The notes: generated by a model not told the origin, from the letters alone. Numbered from the stretch's first letter, positions 1 to 6,248 are shown. The stretch is 6,590 nt of DNA from Chloroflexota bacterium (GCA_030636125.1 DAOVXM010000152.1:1-6590); one strand, 5' to 3'. Made by a program: numbers and translations.

Positions 1-2
1 AA

Positions 3-215
3 TTCTTTATTGCTCCAGGCTATTCTAGCGAGTATTTGTACATCTTTTTGGCAACAGGTTTAAAGCCAGCTCCCCTACCAGGCGATGAGGATGAATTCAT
101 CAGTGTTGAGCGTATTCCAACAAAAATCGCATTTTCGATGATAGAAGAGGGAAAACTACTTGATGCCAAGTCACTGGCTTCTTTACTCTTAGCCCAATCT
201 TACCTGGTAAGATAA
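3..215 (+). CDS. Nudix hydrolase, ADP-ribose pyrophosphatase type (3' end only)
   Basis: The reading frame enters from the left edge and gives 70 residues before TAA at 213-215. The peptide contains APGYSSEYLYIFLATGL, then PLPGDEDEFI, then an IEEGKLLDAKSLASLLLA segment. This is the usual C-terminal half of NudF/YqkG-like ADP-ribose pyrophosphatases, which hydrolyse ADP-ribose to AMP and ribose 5-phosphate. In that family the SPG(F/Y) segment follows the Nudix box, the DEDE stretch lies in the substrate-side loop, and the DAK(S/T) helix ends the fold. The Nudix box itself lies upstream of the window, so catalytic competence cannot be checked. The gene is the only one on the plus strand and converges on the zinc-finger gene with a 50-bp gap, in which I see no convincing terminator. 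Another Nudix subfamily is possible, but the GDEDEF and DAKS combination favours ADP-ribose or related sugar nucleotides. Confidence 0.85.
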   Translation, partial: FFIAPGYSSEYLYIFLATGLKPAPLPGDEDEFISVERIPTKIAFSMIEEGKLLDAKSLASLLLAQSYLVR

Positions 216-265
216 ATCCAGAAACCTGAAAGCAGGGACAGGGTATGTGAGGATGTTAATATGGA

Positions 266-547
266 TTAAGGTTGAGGTTGGTCAGCACCTGGAGTGCTAC
301 CACGGCGTCTAATGGTTTTCCGCCCTGTTTCCTGGTTTAGCAGAGTCTTTAGCCACTTAATCGCATGGGGATCATATTCGCGCAGACCACACATATCGCA
401 AACCCAAGCTGGAAAGTTAGGTACCGTAACCAGTTCTTCGCTAAGCCAGGTAAAGTACGTCAAGTGGCGTAAATGCAGAACCCCTCTCTGACATTCAGGA
501 CAGGGAAGTATATAATTGCTCGGTACGTTCGAAGCATCATCAGTCAT
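266..547 (-). CDS. Small YgiT-type zinc-finger protein
   Basis: A 93-residue protein with two knuckles, CPEC at residues 16-19 and CDMCG at 50-54, which together should bind one zinc ion. Between them lies VPNFPAWV, matching the YgiT-type zinc-finger domain (N-terminal domain of MqsA-like antitoxins) as I know it. Unlike full MqsA, there is no C-terminal helix-turn-helix. After an EYDPHAIKWL helix the protein ends in a basic, then Pro-rich tail (KTIRRRG, then ...ADQPQP). The start is ATG at 545-547. No good Shine-Dalgarno sequence precedes it (only GGG about 14 nt upstream), so translation may be weak or coupled to lepB, which ends 42 bp upstream. No toxin gene adjoins it; the neighbours are lepB and a Nudix gene. 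Stand-alone copies of this domain are common in Chloroflexota and cyanobacteria and their function is mostly unknown, so a DNA-binding or antitoxin role should not be assumed. Confidence 0.8.
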   Translation of the reverse strand: MTDDASNVPSNYILPCPECQRGVLHLRHLTYFTWLSEELVTVPNFPAWVCDMCGLREYDPHAIKWLKTLLNQETGRKTIRRRGSTPGADQPQP

Positions 548-577
548 TTAAATCTAATACCCAATTCTTGTTATATA

Positions 578-600
578 TCACGCATATATTTATTGCGTGA
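578..600. repeat. Inverted repeat across the lepB stop codon
   Basis: Arms TCACGCA (578-584) and TGCGTGA (594-600) are perfect 7-bp complements around a 9-nt AT-only loop. The lepB stop codon TAA (590-592) lies inside the loop. In the lepB transcript this would fold just at the end of the gene, but it is followed by AUAUAUAAC rather than a U-tract, so it is a poor intrinsic terminator. It could be a 3' stabilising hairpin or a protein-binding site ahead of the zinc-finger gene. The structure is seen directly; the role is a guess. Confidence 0.4.
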
Positions 601-1186
601 AGACAGGTGCGATATGGTCAACTAATCCCAATTCGGTAGGAGGCCAATAGATAAAAACCGCCTTCCCTACCACGTTGCTTTGAGGGACTAGCCCCCAGTT
701 ATGGGAATCCGAGGAATTGTTACGGTTATCTCCAAGCACAAAAAGCGAATCTTCTGTAACTGTCCAGTTGCTCTCGTACACAGGTGCCGCGGCAATGTAC
801 GGTTCGTCTAAGATCTGCCCATTGACCCTAACCTGCTTGTTCGAGATGACCACTTGATCACCTGGTAAGCCGATCACACGTTTTATATACTCTTGTTCTG
901 GGTCACGTGGAAAATGGAACACGATCACATCGCCAATTTGAGGTGACCCAAATTTATAAGCCATTTTGTTCACGATCACAAATTCACCGCTATGCAGGTT
1001 GGGTTCCATGCTATATCCATCAACCCTGATACGAGCTGAAATCGCATTTATCGCGGCGAATAGAAGCACCGACAATACTAGGGTTTCAAGAACATCGATC
1101 AGAAAACGTCGAGCACCCGATCTGCTTTTCCGCGGTGCAGTTTGCTCAGGCCCAACTTCTGGGAAGTCTTCCAAATCGTTTTCCAT
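590..1186 (-). CDS. lepB: Signal peptidase I (type I leader peptidase)
   Basis: A 198-residue membrane protease that cleaves signal peptides from exported proteins on the outer face of the cytoplasmic membrane, by a Ser/Lys dyad. A charged N-terminal tail (residues 1-27) leads to one membrane span at about 28-48. It is followed by the catalytic serine in VDGYSMEPN (Ser59), the lysine in EYIKRVIGLPGD (Lys102), and the conserved GDNRNNSSDSHNWG box (152-165). All signature boxes are present and the length is normal for the short, single-span form of Gram-positive-type and Chloroflexota enzymes. The start ATG at 1184-1186 is the first Met; the next Met is the one beside the catalytic Ser. A promoter ends only about 8 nt upstream, so the mRNA would have a very short leader carrying AGGCGAG as its only ribosome-binding sequence. 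It lies downstream of der with a 138-bp gap and is probably its own transcription unit, possibly with the zinc-finger gene. Confidence 0.96.
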   Translation of the reverse strand: MENDLEDFPEVGPEQTAPRKSRSGARRFLIDVLETLVLSVLLFAAINAISARIRVDGYSMEPNLHSGEFVIVNKMAYKFGSPQIGDVIVFHFPRDPEQEYIKRVIGLPGDQVVISNKQVRVNGQILDEPYIAAAPVYESNWTVTEDSLFVLGDNRNNSSDSHNWGLVPQSNVVGKAVFIYWPPTELGLVDHIAPVFTQ

Positions 1187-1200
1187 ACTCGCCTAAAACG

Positions 1201-1229
1201 ATTATAAGGCGGGTTCCAGAAGGTTGCAA
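1201..1229 (-). promoter_or_regulatory. Promoter of lepB (sigma-70/sigma-A type)
   Basis: Read on the minus strand, TTGCAA (1224-1229, 4 of 6 matches to TTGACA) is followed after exactly 17 bp by a perfect TATAAT (1201-1206). The expected start of transcription is near 1194, leaving only about 8 nt before the lepB ATG. A 5-bp inverted repeat, CGCCT (1190-1194) and AGGCG (1207-1211), brackets the -10 box and could be a small operator or chance. The hexamers and spacing are seen in the sequence; promoter activity is inferred. Confidence 0.65.
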
Positions 1230-1324
1230 GGGGCGAGATAATTAGAAAACCTTGAAGATTTTGAAAGGTAATGAGAGATATGCGCCTAAACACGATTGAC
1301 CACTTCGGGCACACTACTATAAAA

Positions 1325-2698
1325 TCATCTCCTAGCCCGCAGTACTATCCGAATTGGTGTTCCAAGAAAATTATATGCCTCACGGATACGGTTCTCCAAA
1401 AATCGAACATAGGTAAAATGCGCAAGTTTAGGATCATTGACGTAGAGCATAAAAGTTGGTGGTTCGCTGCGAACCTGGGTGCCATAGTAAATCTTTAGAT
1501 GCCTCCCCGCGTGCGAAGGCGCTGGATGAATTACCTGCGCTCTTTGCAAAATTTGGTTCAGTTGTGAGGTGGAAATATGGACAAGGCGTTCCTCCTGTAC
1601 ACGGAGCGCCATAGGTATTACCTTATCCACCCGCTTGCCGGTTATCGCCGAGATAAATAGGACCGGCACAAAGTCCATAAAATTCAGTTCCTGGCGCACA
1701 TTGCGAGTGAAGTTATCCATCGTATATGTGTCCTTTGGAATAGCATCCCACTTATTCACCAACACAACAACGCTCTTCCAGGCATCCAGAATAAACCCGG
1801 CGATATGGCTATCCTGTGATGTCAGCCCAGTAGTGGCTTCCACCAATAACAATCCCACATCTGCCCGTTCTATGGCGCGTAACGAGCGTAATACGCTATA
1901 CTTCTCCACACCAGGCTCAATGCGCCCCCTGCGTCGAATCCCGGCCGTATCGATCAGAGTCAAGGGAATTCCATCATATATAAGCCGCGTATCAATAGCA
2001 TCGCGTGTTGTGCCGGAAATCGGACTGACAATAGCACGCTCCTCACCAACCAGGCGATTGAGCAGACTAGACTTACCCACATTCGGTTTACCGAGGATGG
2101 CAATCTTAACTGAATCGTCCTCTTCCTCTTCTCCATCCTTTCTAAAAGTAGTAGTTAATGCATCCAGCAAATCACCGGTGCCTGTGCCATGCAGCGCCGA
2201 GATGGGGTAGGGATCCCCAATCCCTAATTCATAAAATTGTAAAGCCTGTAAGCGGCGCTCTTCATTATCAGCCTTGTTGACCACCAACAATACTGGTGGG
2301 TAAAGTTCCCCATCCCGTTTACGCTGATGATTACGCAGAATCTGAGCCACTTCTCGATCCGCCGGAGTAACCCCACTCCCGACATCAGTGATAAAAAGGA
2401 CCGCATCAGCCTCACTAATGGCGATCTCAGCTTGTTCTCGAATCTCCTCGATAAAATCCGCTGAACCGACAGACAGGGGTTCTCCCCTTGGCCCAGCCCC
2501 AATTTTTGTTGGGTCAATCCCACCTGTATCCATAACATCGAAGACAACTCCAGCCCACTCCGCTTCCGCCAACAAACGGTCCCGAGTCGTGCCCGGGATA
2601 TCATCAACGACAGCCAGGCGTTCCTCGGCGAGTCTGTTAAATAGCGTACTCTTGCCCACATTGGGACGACCAACCAGTGCGACAATAGGTTTTGGCAT
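1325..2698 (-). CDS. der: Ribosome-assembly GTPase Der (EngA), two G domains plus KH-like domain
   Basis: A 457-residue GTPase that binds the 50S precursor and is needed for late large-subunit assembly. Two tandem G domains are complete. The first has GRPNVGKS (10-17), DTGG (57-60), NKAD (141-144) and SAL (167-169). The second has GKPNVGKS (203-210), DTAG (250-253), NKWD (315-318) and SAI (350-352). The C-terminal KH-like domain spans about 375-457 and ends in PIRIVLRARR. An acidic linker (about 189-195) joins the G domains, as usual in Der. Between DTGG and the following helix there is a Gly/Pro-containing stretch (about 62-85) longer than in E. coli Der, compared from memory. The ATG at 2696-2698 starts 9 bp after the cdaR stop, with GAGAA as a modest ribosome site overlapping that stop, so der is very probably co-transcribed and translationally coupled with cdaA-cdaR. 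No clear terminator follows. Length and motifs are typical of the family. Confidence 0.97.
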   Translation of the reverse strand: MPKPIVALVGRPNVGKSTLFNRLAEERLAVVDDIPGTTRDRLLAEAEWAGVVFDVMDTGGIDPTKIGAGPRGEPLSVGSADFIEEIREQAEIAISEADAVLFITDVGSGVTPADREVAQILRNHQRKRDGELYPPVLLVVNKADNEERRLQALQFYELGIGDPYPISALHGTGTGDLLDALTTTFRKDGEEEEDDSVKIAILGKPNVGKSSLLNRLVGEERAIVSPISGTTRDAIDTRLIYDGIPLTLIDTAGIRRRGRIEPGVEKYSVLRSLRAIERADVGLLLVEATTGLTSQDSHIAGFILDAWKSVVVLVNKWDAIPKDTYTMDNFTRNVRQELNFMDFVPVLFISAITGKRVDKVIPMALRVQEERLVHISTSQLNQILQRAQVIHPAPSHAGRHLKIYYGTQVRSEPPTFMLYVNDPKLAHFTYVRFLENRIREAYNFLGTPIRIVLRARR

Positions 2699-2707
2699 TT
2701 TTGTTTC

Positions 2708-3988
2708 TCAGGGAGTGGGCGTTGGCTGTGGTGTAAGCGTTAGAAGCGCTGGAGTTGTTTCCGGGGTAGGCGTAGGAGCGATAATTATCCTCACCGCTAC
2801 TGTTTCCGGTAAGATGGAGGCGACACTGACCTGGCTGGGTAGTAGATCTACCACCGGAGAAACCTGATGTGTTCCTGTTTCTAAACCAGTCAGGTCAACG
2901 ATCACACGTATGCTAGCAGGATTCAGGGAATTTAAGATTGTCAATGGACCTGCTAAGAGTAAATCAACAGAATCTGGTGATAAGATCGCTTCGTGTTCCG
3001 GCGTTAAACCAATTGCCTCGATAGGTATACTGATAGGCAAGCTACCTTCTAAGGCGGCAATACCTAACCTGACCAACACACTTTCTTCTCCTGCCAAGGT
3101 AACTTCCTCTGGTAAATTAAGCGTAGCGCGGACATCTACGTCATCGTCTAATCCAGTTAAATCGATCGGATCCGTCTCAACAAAACCAGGCAGATCATTA
3201 ACCAATTGTGGATTTGAAGAAAAAACAGTCACGTTTGGTGGTGAAACAGATACATTGGTCAGCCAGTAGCCATTTGCCACCTCCCCCGTCGTGACAACCT
3301 TTACCACCACATTACGATAGCCACCCTGAAGGATAATCGGTTGGGTAACGTTCACAGTCGGTGGGGTAATCGTTACTCCGAAGACTCTGTCTCGATTTTC
3401 ATCTAAGGCTTGCACAGAAACATTTTCCCTAACCGTATCATTTGCCCCAGTAACATCAAGCCCCGCACGCACCTCGACCACCTGGCTGACCAGCGACTCT
3501 TGTCCAGAGACGGTTACCTCGAATGGGTCGGAGTAAGCCGAACTTTTCCTATAGCCCAGGGCCGGATCGCCAGTCACGCTGAGTTGAACAGGGAAGGTGT
3601 GCGTTATAAAAGGTTCCAGGACAACCTCCACTTCAGCAGGTTCTACCTCCACAATTTGGACAGGCGTTAAATCCACCTGAGCCCTGACTTCAACGGTGTG
3701 CTCGCCCTCACCCAATCCTGAAAGATCGATCCAAGTGCGAATGTGATCCGGATCTTCGACCATTTTGTTCCAAATCGAACGGGGAGCGTTGAGGATCAAA
3801 CCAATTTGATTTTCAAATTCCTCTGTAATTACGTAGCCTGGGTCCAATCCAATTACTTCAAGTTCCAATGGATTTGGGTAAGGGCGCTCTTCGTTCGGGT
3901 CCGTCGATACTACAGCTGAGACCCACACGATAACCGCTAATATAAAAGCGAGAAATAATGAACCCAAATTCCTTCCTATCCAGCGCAA
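2708..3988 (-). CDS. cdaR: YbbR-domain protein, CdaA partner (CdaR-like)
   Basis: A 426-residue protein with one N-terminal membrane anchor (about 8-28) and the rest outside the membrane. Four YbbR-type repeats are visible at about 40-125, 130-217, 225-308 and 316-402. Each has a D(L/V)(S/T)G turn: DLSGLGEGEH, DVTGAND, DLTGLDDD and DLTGLETGTH. In Firmicutes, CdaR (YbbR) binds the membrane diadenylate cyclase CdaA and modulates its activity. The pairing here with an adjacent cdaA supports the same role. The protein ends in a Thr/Pro-rich tail (about 404-426, PTPTPETTP... and QPTPTP), probably flexible and extracytoplasmic. The start is TTG at 3986-3988, not ATG; it is chosen because a strong GGAGGAG lies 9 nt upstream and because it directly precedes the anchor (RWIGRNLGSLFLAF). 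The gap to the cdaA stop is 3 bp and to der 9 bp. The domain family is clear; regulation of CdaA is inferred from relatives. Confidence 0.88.
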   Translation of the reverse strand: MRWIGRNLGSLFLAFILAVIVWVSAVVSTDPNEERPYPNPLELEVIGLDPGYVITEEFENQIGLILNAPRSIWNKMVEDPDHIRTWIDLSGLGEGEHTVEVRAQVDLTPVQIVEVEPAEVEVVLEPFITHTFPVQLSVTGDPALGYRKSSAYSDPFEVTVSGQESLVSQVVEVRAGLDVTGANDTVRENVSVQALDENRDRVFGVTITPPTVNVTQPIILQGGYRNVVVKVVTTGEVANGYWLTNVSVSPPNVTVFSSNPQLVNDLPGFVETDPIDLTGLDDDVDVRATLNLPEEVTLAGEESVLVRLGIAALEGSLPISIPIEAIGLTPEHEAILSPDSVDLLLAGPLTILNSLNPASIRVIVDLTGLETGTHQVSPVVDLLPSQVSVASILPETVAVRIIIAPTPTPETTPALLTLTPQPTPTP

Positions 3989-3991
3989 ATT

Positions 3992-4876
3992 TTACTTCTC
4001 CTCCCTTTCCATTTCTGGAGAACGTGTAAACAACCTGGAGAGGAAACCCATAAGTCCTTTTTTTTCTTCTAATGGACGATAAAACGCGCGCAGAATATTA
4101 TCCAAGCGATCAGCATCCAATCGCCGTATCATCCGTCCCCCATGAACGACTGATATATTGCCAGTTTCTTCTGAAACAACCACAGCAACAGCATCAGTAA
4201 CCTCGGAGATACCCAGAGCTGCCCGGTGGCGCAAACCCATTTGTCTTTCCGGAGAGCGTGTCAATACGCCGCTGGATGAAAGCGGCATCACACAGGAAGC
4301 TGCCTGCAAAGTCCCACCTGAAATGATCACAGCACCATCATGCAATGGCGTATTAGGATAAAAAATTTGGAGCAGCAGTTCAGGGCTGATTTGAGCGTCC
4401 ATGGGCACACCAGTATTAACATATTCTTCCAAATTATCCATCCTTCGCATCACAATAAGTGCCCCATGTTTTCGGTCGGACATTCGCGCAGAGGCGTTCA
4501 CGACAGCTTTAATGGTTTCTTGAGTTCCTGAAGAAGTTACACCAGTTGGCCAGATAGTACCCGCTCGTCCAAGACGTTCTAGCGTACGTCGAATCTCTGG
4601 AGCAAATATAACCGGAATTGCCAGCAGCAACGCGGGAAGTGCACTACGCACCAACCAGGAGAAAGCCGGGAGCACATCTAGACTGGTCAACAGGCTGACC
4701 AATACAATCAGAATGAAAACACCCCGCAAGAGCAAAATAGCTTGAGTGTCACGCAAAAGAAGAAAGATTGAGAAAAAAATCAAAGTGACCAAAGCCAGGT
4801 CGATTACATTCACCCAGTTAAGGCGCTCAAATATAAAGTAGATATTATTGAGCAGGCTCTCAATTAGTTCAGGCAC
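3992..4876 (-). CDS. cdaA: Membrane diadenylate cyclase CdaA (c-di-AMP synthase)
   Basis: A 294-residue enzyme that condenses two ATP into cyclic di-AMP, a second messenger controlling potassium and osmolyte uptake and cell-wall homeostasis. Three hydrophobic spans are visible at about 24-41, 47-64 and 75-92. After a short linker comes the DAC domain at about 115-270. Its signature motifs are both intact: DGA at 180-182 within PLHDGAVIISGG, and RHR at 216-218 within GLRHRAALGISE. The C-terminus is charged (EMEREEK). The length is slightly above the usual ~270 residues of CdaA, mainly through the C-terminal extension. The start is GTG at 4874-4876, preceded only by a weak GGAAA; upstream there is no better start. 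It heads an operon with cdaR and der, driven by a promoter about 53 nt upstream. In Firmicutes the third gene is normally glmM; here it is der. I see no c-di-AMP riboswitch-like structure in the short leader. Confidence 0.96.
   Translation of the reverse strand: MPELIESLLNNIYFIFERLNWVNVIDLALVTLIFFSIFLLLRDTQAILLLRGVFILIVLVSLLTSLDVLPAFSWLVRSALPALLLAIPVIFAPEIRRTLERLGRAGTIWPTGVTSSGTQETIKAVVNASARMSDRKHGALIVMRRMDNLEEYVNTGVPMDAQISPELLLQIFYPNTPLHDGAVIISGGTLQAASCVMPLSSSGVLTRSPERQMGLRHRAALGISEVTDAVAVVVSEETGNISVVHGGRMIRRLDADRLDNILRAFYRPLEEKKGLMGFLSRLFTRSPEMEREEK
3998..4004 (-). promoter_or_regulatory. Ribosome binding site deciding the TTG start of cdaR
   Basis: GGAGGAG (minus strand) lies inside the last codons of cdaA (Arg-Glu-Glu), with a 9-nt spacer to TTG at 3986-3988. 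It is the strongest Shine-Dalgarno sequence in the window and is what supports the non-ATG start. Its position inside the upstream gene points to translational coupling of cdaA and cdaR. Confidence 0.75.
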
Positions 4877-4935
4877 AGCGTTTTTCCGGTTCTTTCTATC
4901 CCAGGCCGAGTCATTACTAGATTCTAACAGACTTG

Positions 4936-4964
4936 ATTATAATGATAGAAGTTACGCATTTCAG
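4936..4964 (-). promoter_or_regulatory. Promoter of the cdaA-cdaR-der operon
   Basis: On the minus strand, CTGAAA (4959-4964, 4 of 6 matches) is followed after exactly 17 bp by a perfect TATAAT (4936-4941). The expected transcript start is near 4929, giving a leader of about 53 nt to the cdaA GTG. The -35 box begins 11 bp after the coaE terminator hairpin ends, which fits a fresh transcription unit. Activity is inferred. Confidence 0.65.
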
Positions 4965-4975
4965 CGAGGAATACT

Positions 4976-5022
4976 CCAAAAATAGGGGGGTGCGGGCTAC
5001 GCCCGCACCCCCCTATTTTTGG
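4976..5022 (-). terminator. Strong hairpin, probable bidirectional intrinsic terminator of coaE
   Basis: A perfect 22-bp inverted repeat with a 3-nt loop: left arm 4976-4997, right arm 5001-5022, loop TAC. The 13-bp inner part is G+C-rich (GGGGGGTGCGGGC on the left arm), and the outer part is an A/T tract (AAAAATA on the left, TATTTTT on the right). On the minus strand the tract TATTTTT directly follows the GC stem, as in rho-independent terminators, 82 bp downstream of the coaE stop. Because both flanks carry the tract, it could also stop plus-strand transcription. The structure is unusually long and perfect for a plain terminator, so a dispersed repeat is an alternative or additional identity. 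Confidence 0.85.
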
Positions 5023-5104
5023 GCCCTCACCACTTCAACTACGTAAGTCTTATAAATGATTTGACAAATAATGCTGATAATTTCTGCTCGCTTGCTTTCA
5101 ACCA

Positions 5105-6238
5105 TCAAACGGGCCGCATGACCCGGTCTTTACGTAATTGTTTAAAGAACATCTCAGAGCCAGACGACATCGATTCAGCTGCGGCTTCCTGCCAGGCACG
5201 TACTCGCAGGCTTTTAATCGAACGTTCTTGGTAACCCAAAGAACGCCAGATATCGTCTTTACGCGCCAAGTTGGGAGGCAGGAATATCAAGGCAATCTCA
5301 CATTGCAACTCACGCGATGCACGCTCCACCTCTTCCGTGAGCACACGCATGGATTCTGCAAGAGGGATATCGGGCTCTAAATAAAAGTCACCTGTGCGAG
5401 CTACCAGGTTCTCAACCTGCCATCCGACCAGTCCTACCAGTTTATCATCTATTTTAAGCATAAGATAGGCTTTCTCGCCAAAAGTGGCCATGATGTCTTC
5501 TCGGCTGAAGTCTTGTGCACCATTATATAAACGAGTTATAAACGCAGCAATCTCACCGGCCTGACGTGGGCCGGCTCGCATCACAGCCATTCCACCAGGG
5601 ACGGCTTCTAACGGGTGTTCTGCAATAGCGCCGATAACCGGAATCGTCTCGAGCCAAGCCGCGGTGACACTCTGCCAAGTGTCATCAAAAGACCCATCGT
5701 TACGAATGATTACATCAGCTGCACCAACTTTACCTTCTTGAGGGGGTTGGGCCGCGACTCGTTGGCGAGCTGTTTTCTCATCCATAGCTCGCTTTTCCAC
5801 CAGGCGAGCTATTTGAACGTTCTCTGGGGCAAAAGTCACCCATACAGAATCGCATTTAGTTCGTAAGCTCGTCTCCAGTAGTTTGATGGCCTCGATGACA
5901 ACAACTTTCTGCTGAGAACGCCGGGTGAGCAGGTCCACCGCCTGGATGACGTGCGGGTGCACGATGGCCTCTAGACGGGCTAACGCGTCTGGGTCAGCAA
6001 ACACAATCCGCGCCAATTTTGCCCTGTCAATTTCTCCATCCGGAGACAGGATCCATTTCCCAAACGTGTCTAATACTGGTTGGTAAGCAGGAGCACCATT
6101 TGAAATTGCGCGATGACCGAGGGCATCCGCATCGATTCCATACGCCCCAAGGTGTTCCAACATGCGACGAACAACGCTTTTACCGGTAGCAATATTCCCG
6201 GTCAATCCAATCACATATTTACCCGACCAGGTGCTCAT
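5105..6238 (-). CDS. coaE: Dephospho-CoA kinase fused to a GNAT-like C-terminal domain
   Basis: A 377-residue two-part protein. Residues 1-200 are a dephospho-CoA kinase, the last step of coenzyme A synthesis (ATP-dependent 3'-phosphorylation of dephospho-CoA in the cytosol). It has a Walker A loop in GLTGNIATGKS (11-21), the DAD motif (36-38), HPHV (94-97), VIEAIKLLE (114-122) and the AADVIIRNDGS C-terminal signature (173-183). Ordinary CoaE ends near here, at about 200 residues. Residues ~205-377 form an added domain resembling the GNAT acetyltransferase fold: a first strand (GGMAVMRAG), helices, KAYLMLKIDDKLVGLVGW, and later WRSLGYQE as in GNAT motif B. The Q/RxxGxG/A acetyl-CoA pyrophosphate loop is not evident (the site reads EPDIPLAESMRVL), so activity is doubtful. 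The start is ATG at 6236-6238, because AGGAG lies 5 nt upstream; a TTG six codons earlier has no such site. It is probably a single-gene transcription unit with its own promoter and terminator. Confidence 0.93.
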   Translation of the reverse strand: MSTWSGKYVIGLTGNIATGKSVVRRMLEHLGAYGIDADALGHRAISNGAPAYQPVLDTFGKWILSPDGEIDRAKLARIVFADPDALARLEAIVHPHVIQAVDLLTRRSQQKVVVIEAIKLLETSLRTKCDSVWVTFAPENVQIARLVEKRAMDEKTARQRVAAQPPQEGKVGAADVIIRNDGSFDDTWQSVTAAWLETIPVIGAIAEHPLEAVPGGMAVMRAGPRQAGEIAAFITRLYNGAQDFSREDIMATFGEKAYLMLKIDDKLVGLVGWQVENLVARTGDFYLEPDIPLAESMRVLTEEVERASRELQCEIALIFLPPNLARKDDIWRSLGYQERSIKSLRVRAWQEAAAESMSSGSEMFFKQLRKDRVMRPV

Positions 6239-6243
6239 CAAAT

Positions 6244-6248
6244 CTCCT
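6244..6248 (-). promoter_or_regulatory. Ribosome binding site of coaE
   Basis: AGGAG on the minus strand with a 5-nt spacer to ATG at 6236-6238. It fixes the start there rather than at the in-frame TTG at 6254-6256, which would add six residues but would place this site inside the coding sequence. Confidence 0.75.

Noticed and set aside
280..301. Bulged hairpin (AGCAC/GTGCT plus GGT/ACC) as terminator for the Nudix gene
   Set aside because: It lies within the coding end of the zinc-finger gene, is interrupted by a bulge and has no T-tract after it.
266..1186. Toxin-antitoxin module based on the YgiT domain
   Set aside because: The adjacent genes are lepB and Nudix, neither a toxin candidate.
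1249..1269. ACCTT/AAGGT stem followed by TTTTC as der terminator
   Set aside because: Only a 5-bp AT-leaning stem with an 11-nt loop; too weak to call.
1569..2210. Open plus-strand frame of 213 codons
   Set aside because: It lies wholly opposite der, whose motifs are complete. Its translation is Ser/Arg/Thr-rich with no recognisable domain.
2224..2867. Other long open frames, plus strand 2388-2867 and minus strand 2224-2685
   Set aside because: They overlap der and the end of cdaR in other frames and encode no recognisable domain; shadows of the real genes.
4877..4929. c-di-AMP (ydaO-type) riboswitch in the cdaA leader
   Set aside because: The inferred leader is about 53 nt, far too short for this riboswitch, and shows no matching structure.
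5061..5089. TTGACA on the plus strand as a -35 box
   Set aside because: The position 17 bp on reads CTGCTC, and the only AT-rich hexamer is too close. No plus-strand gene follows.
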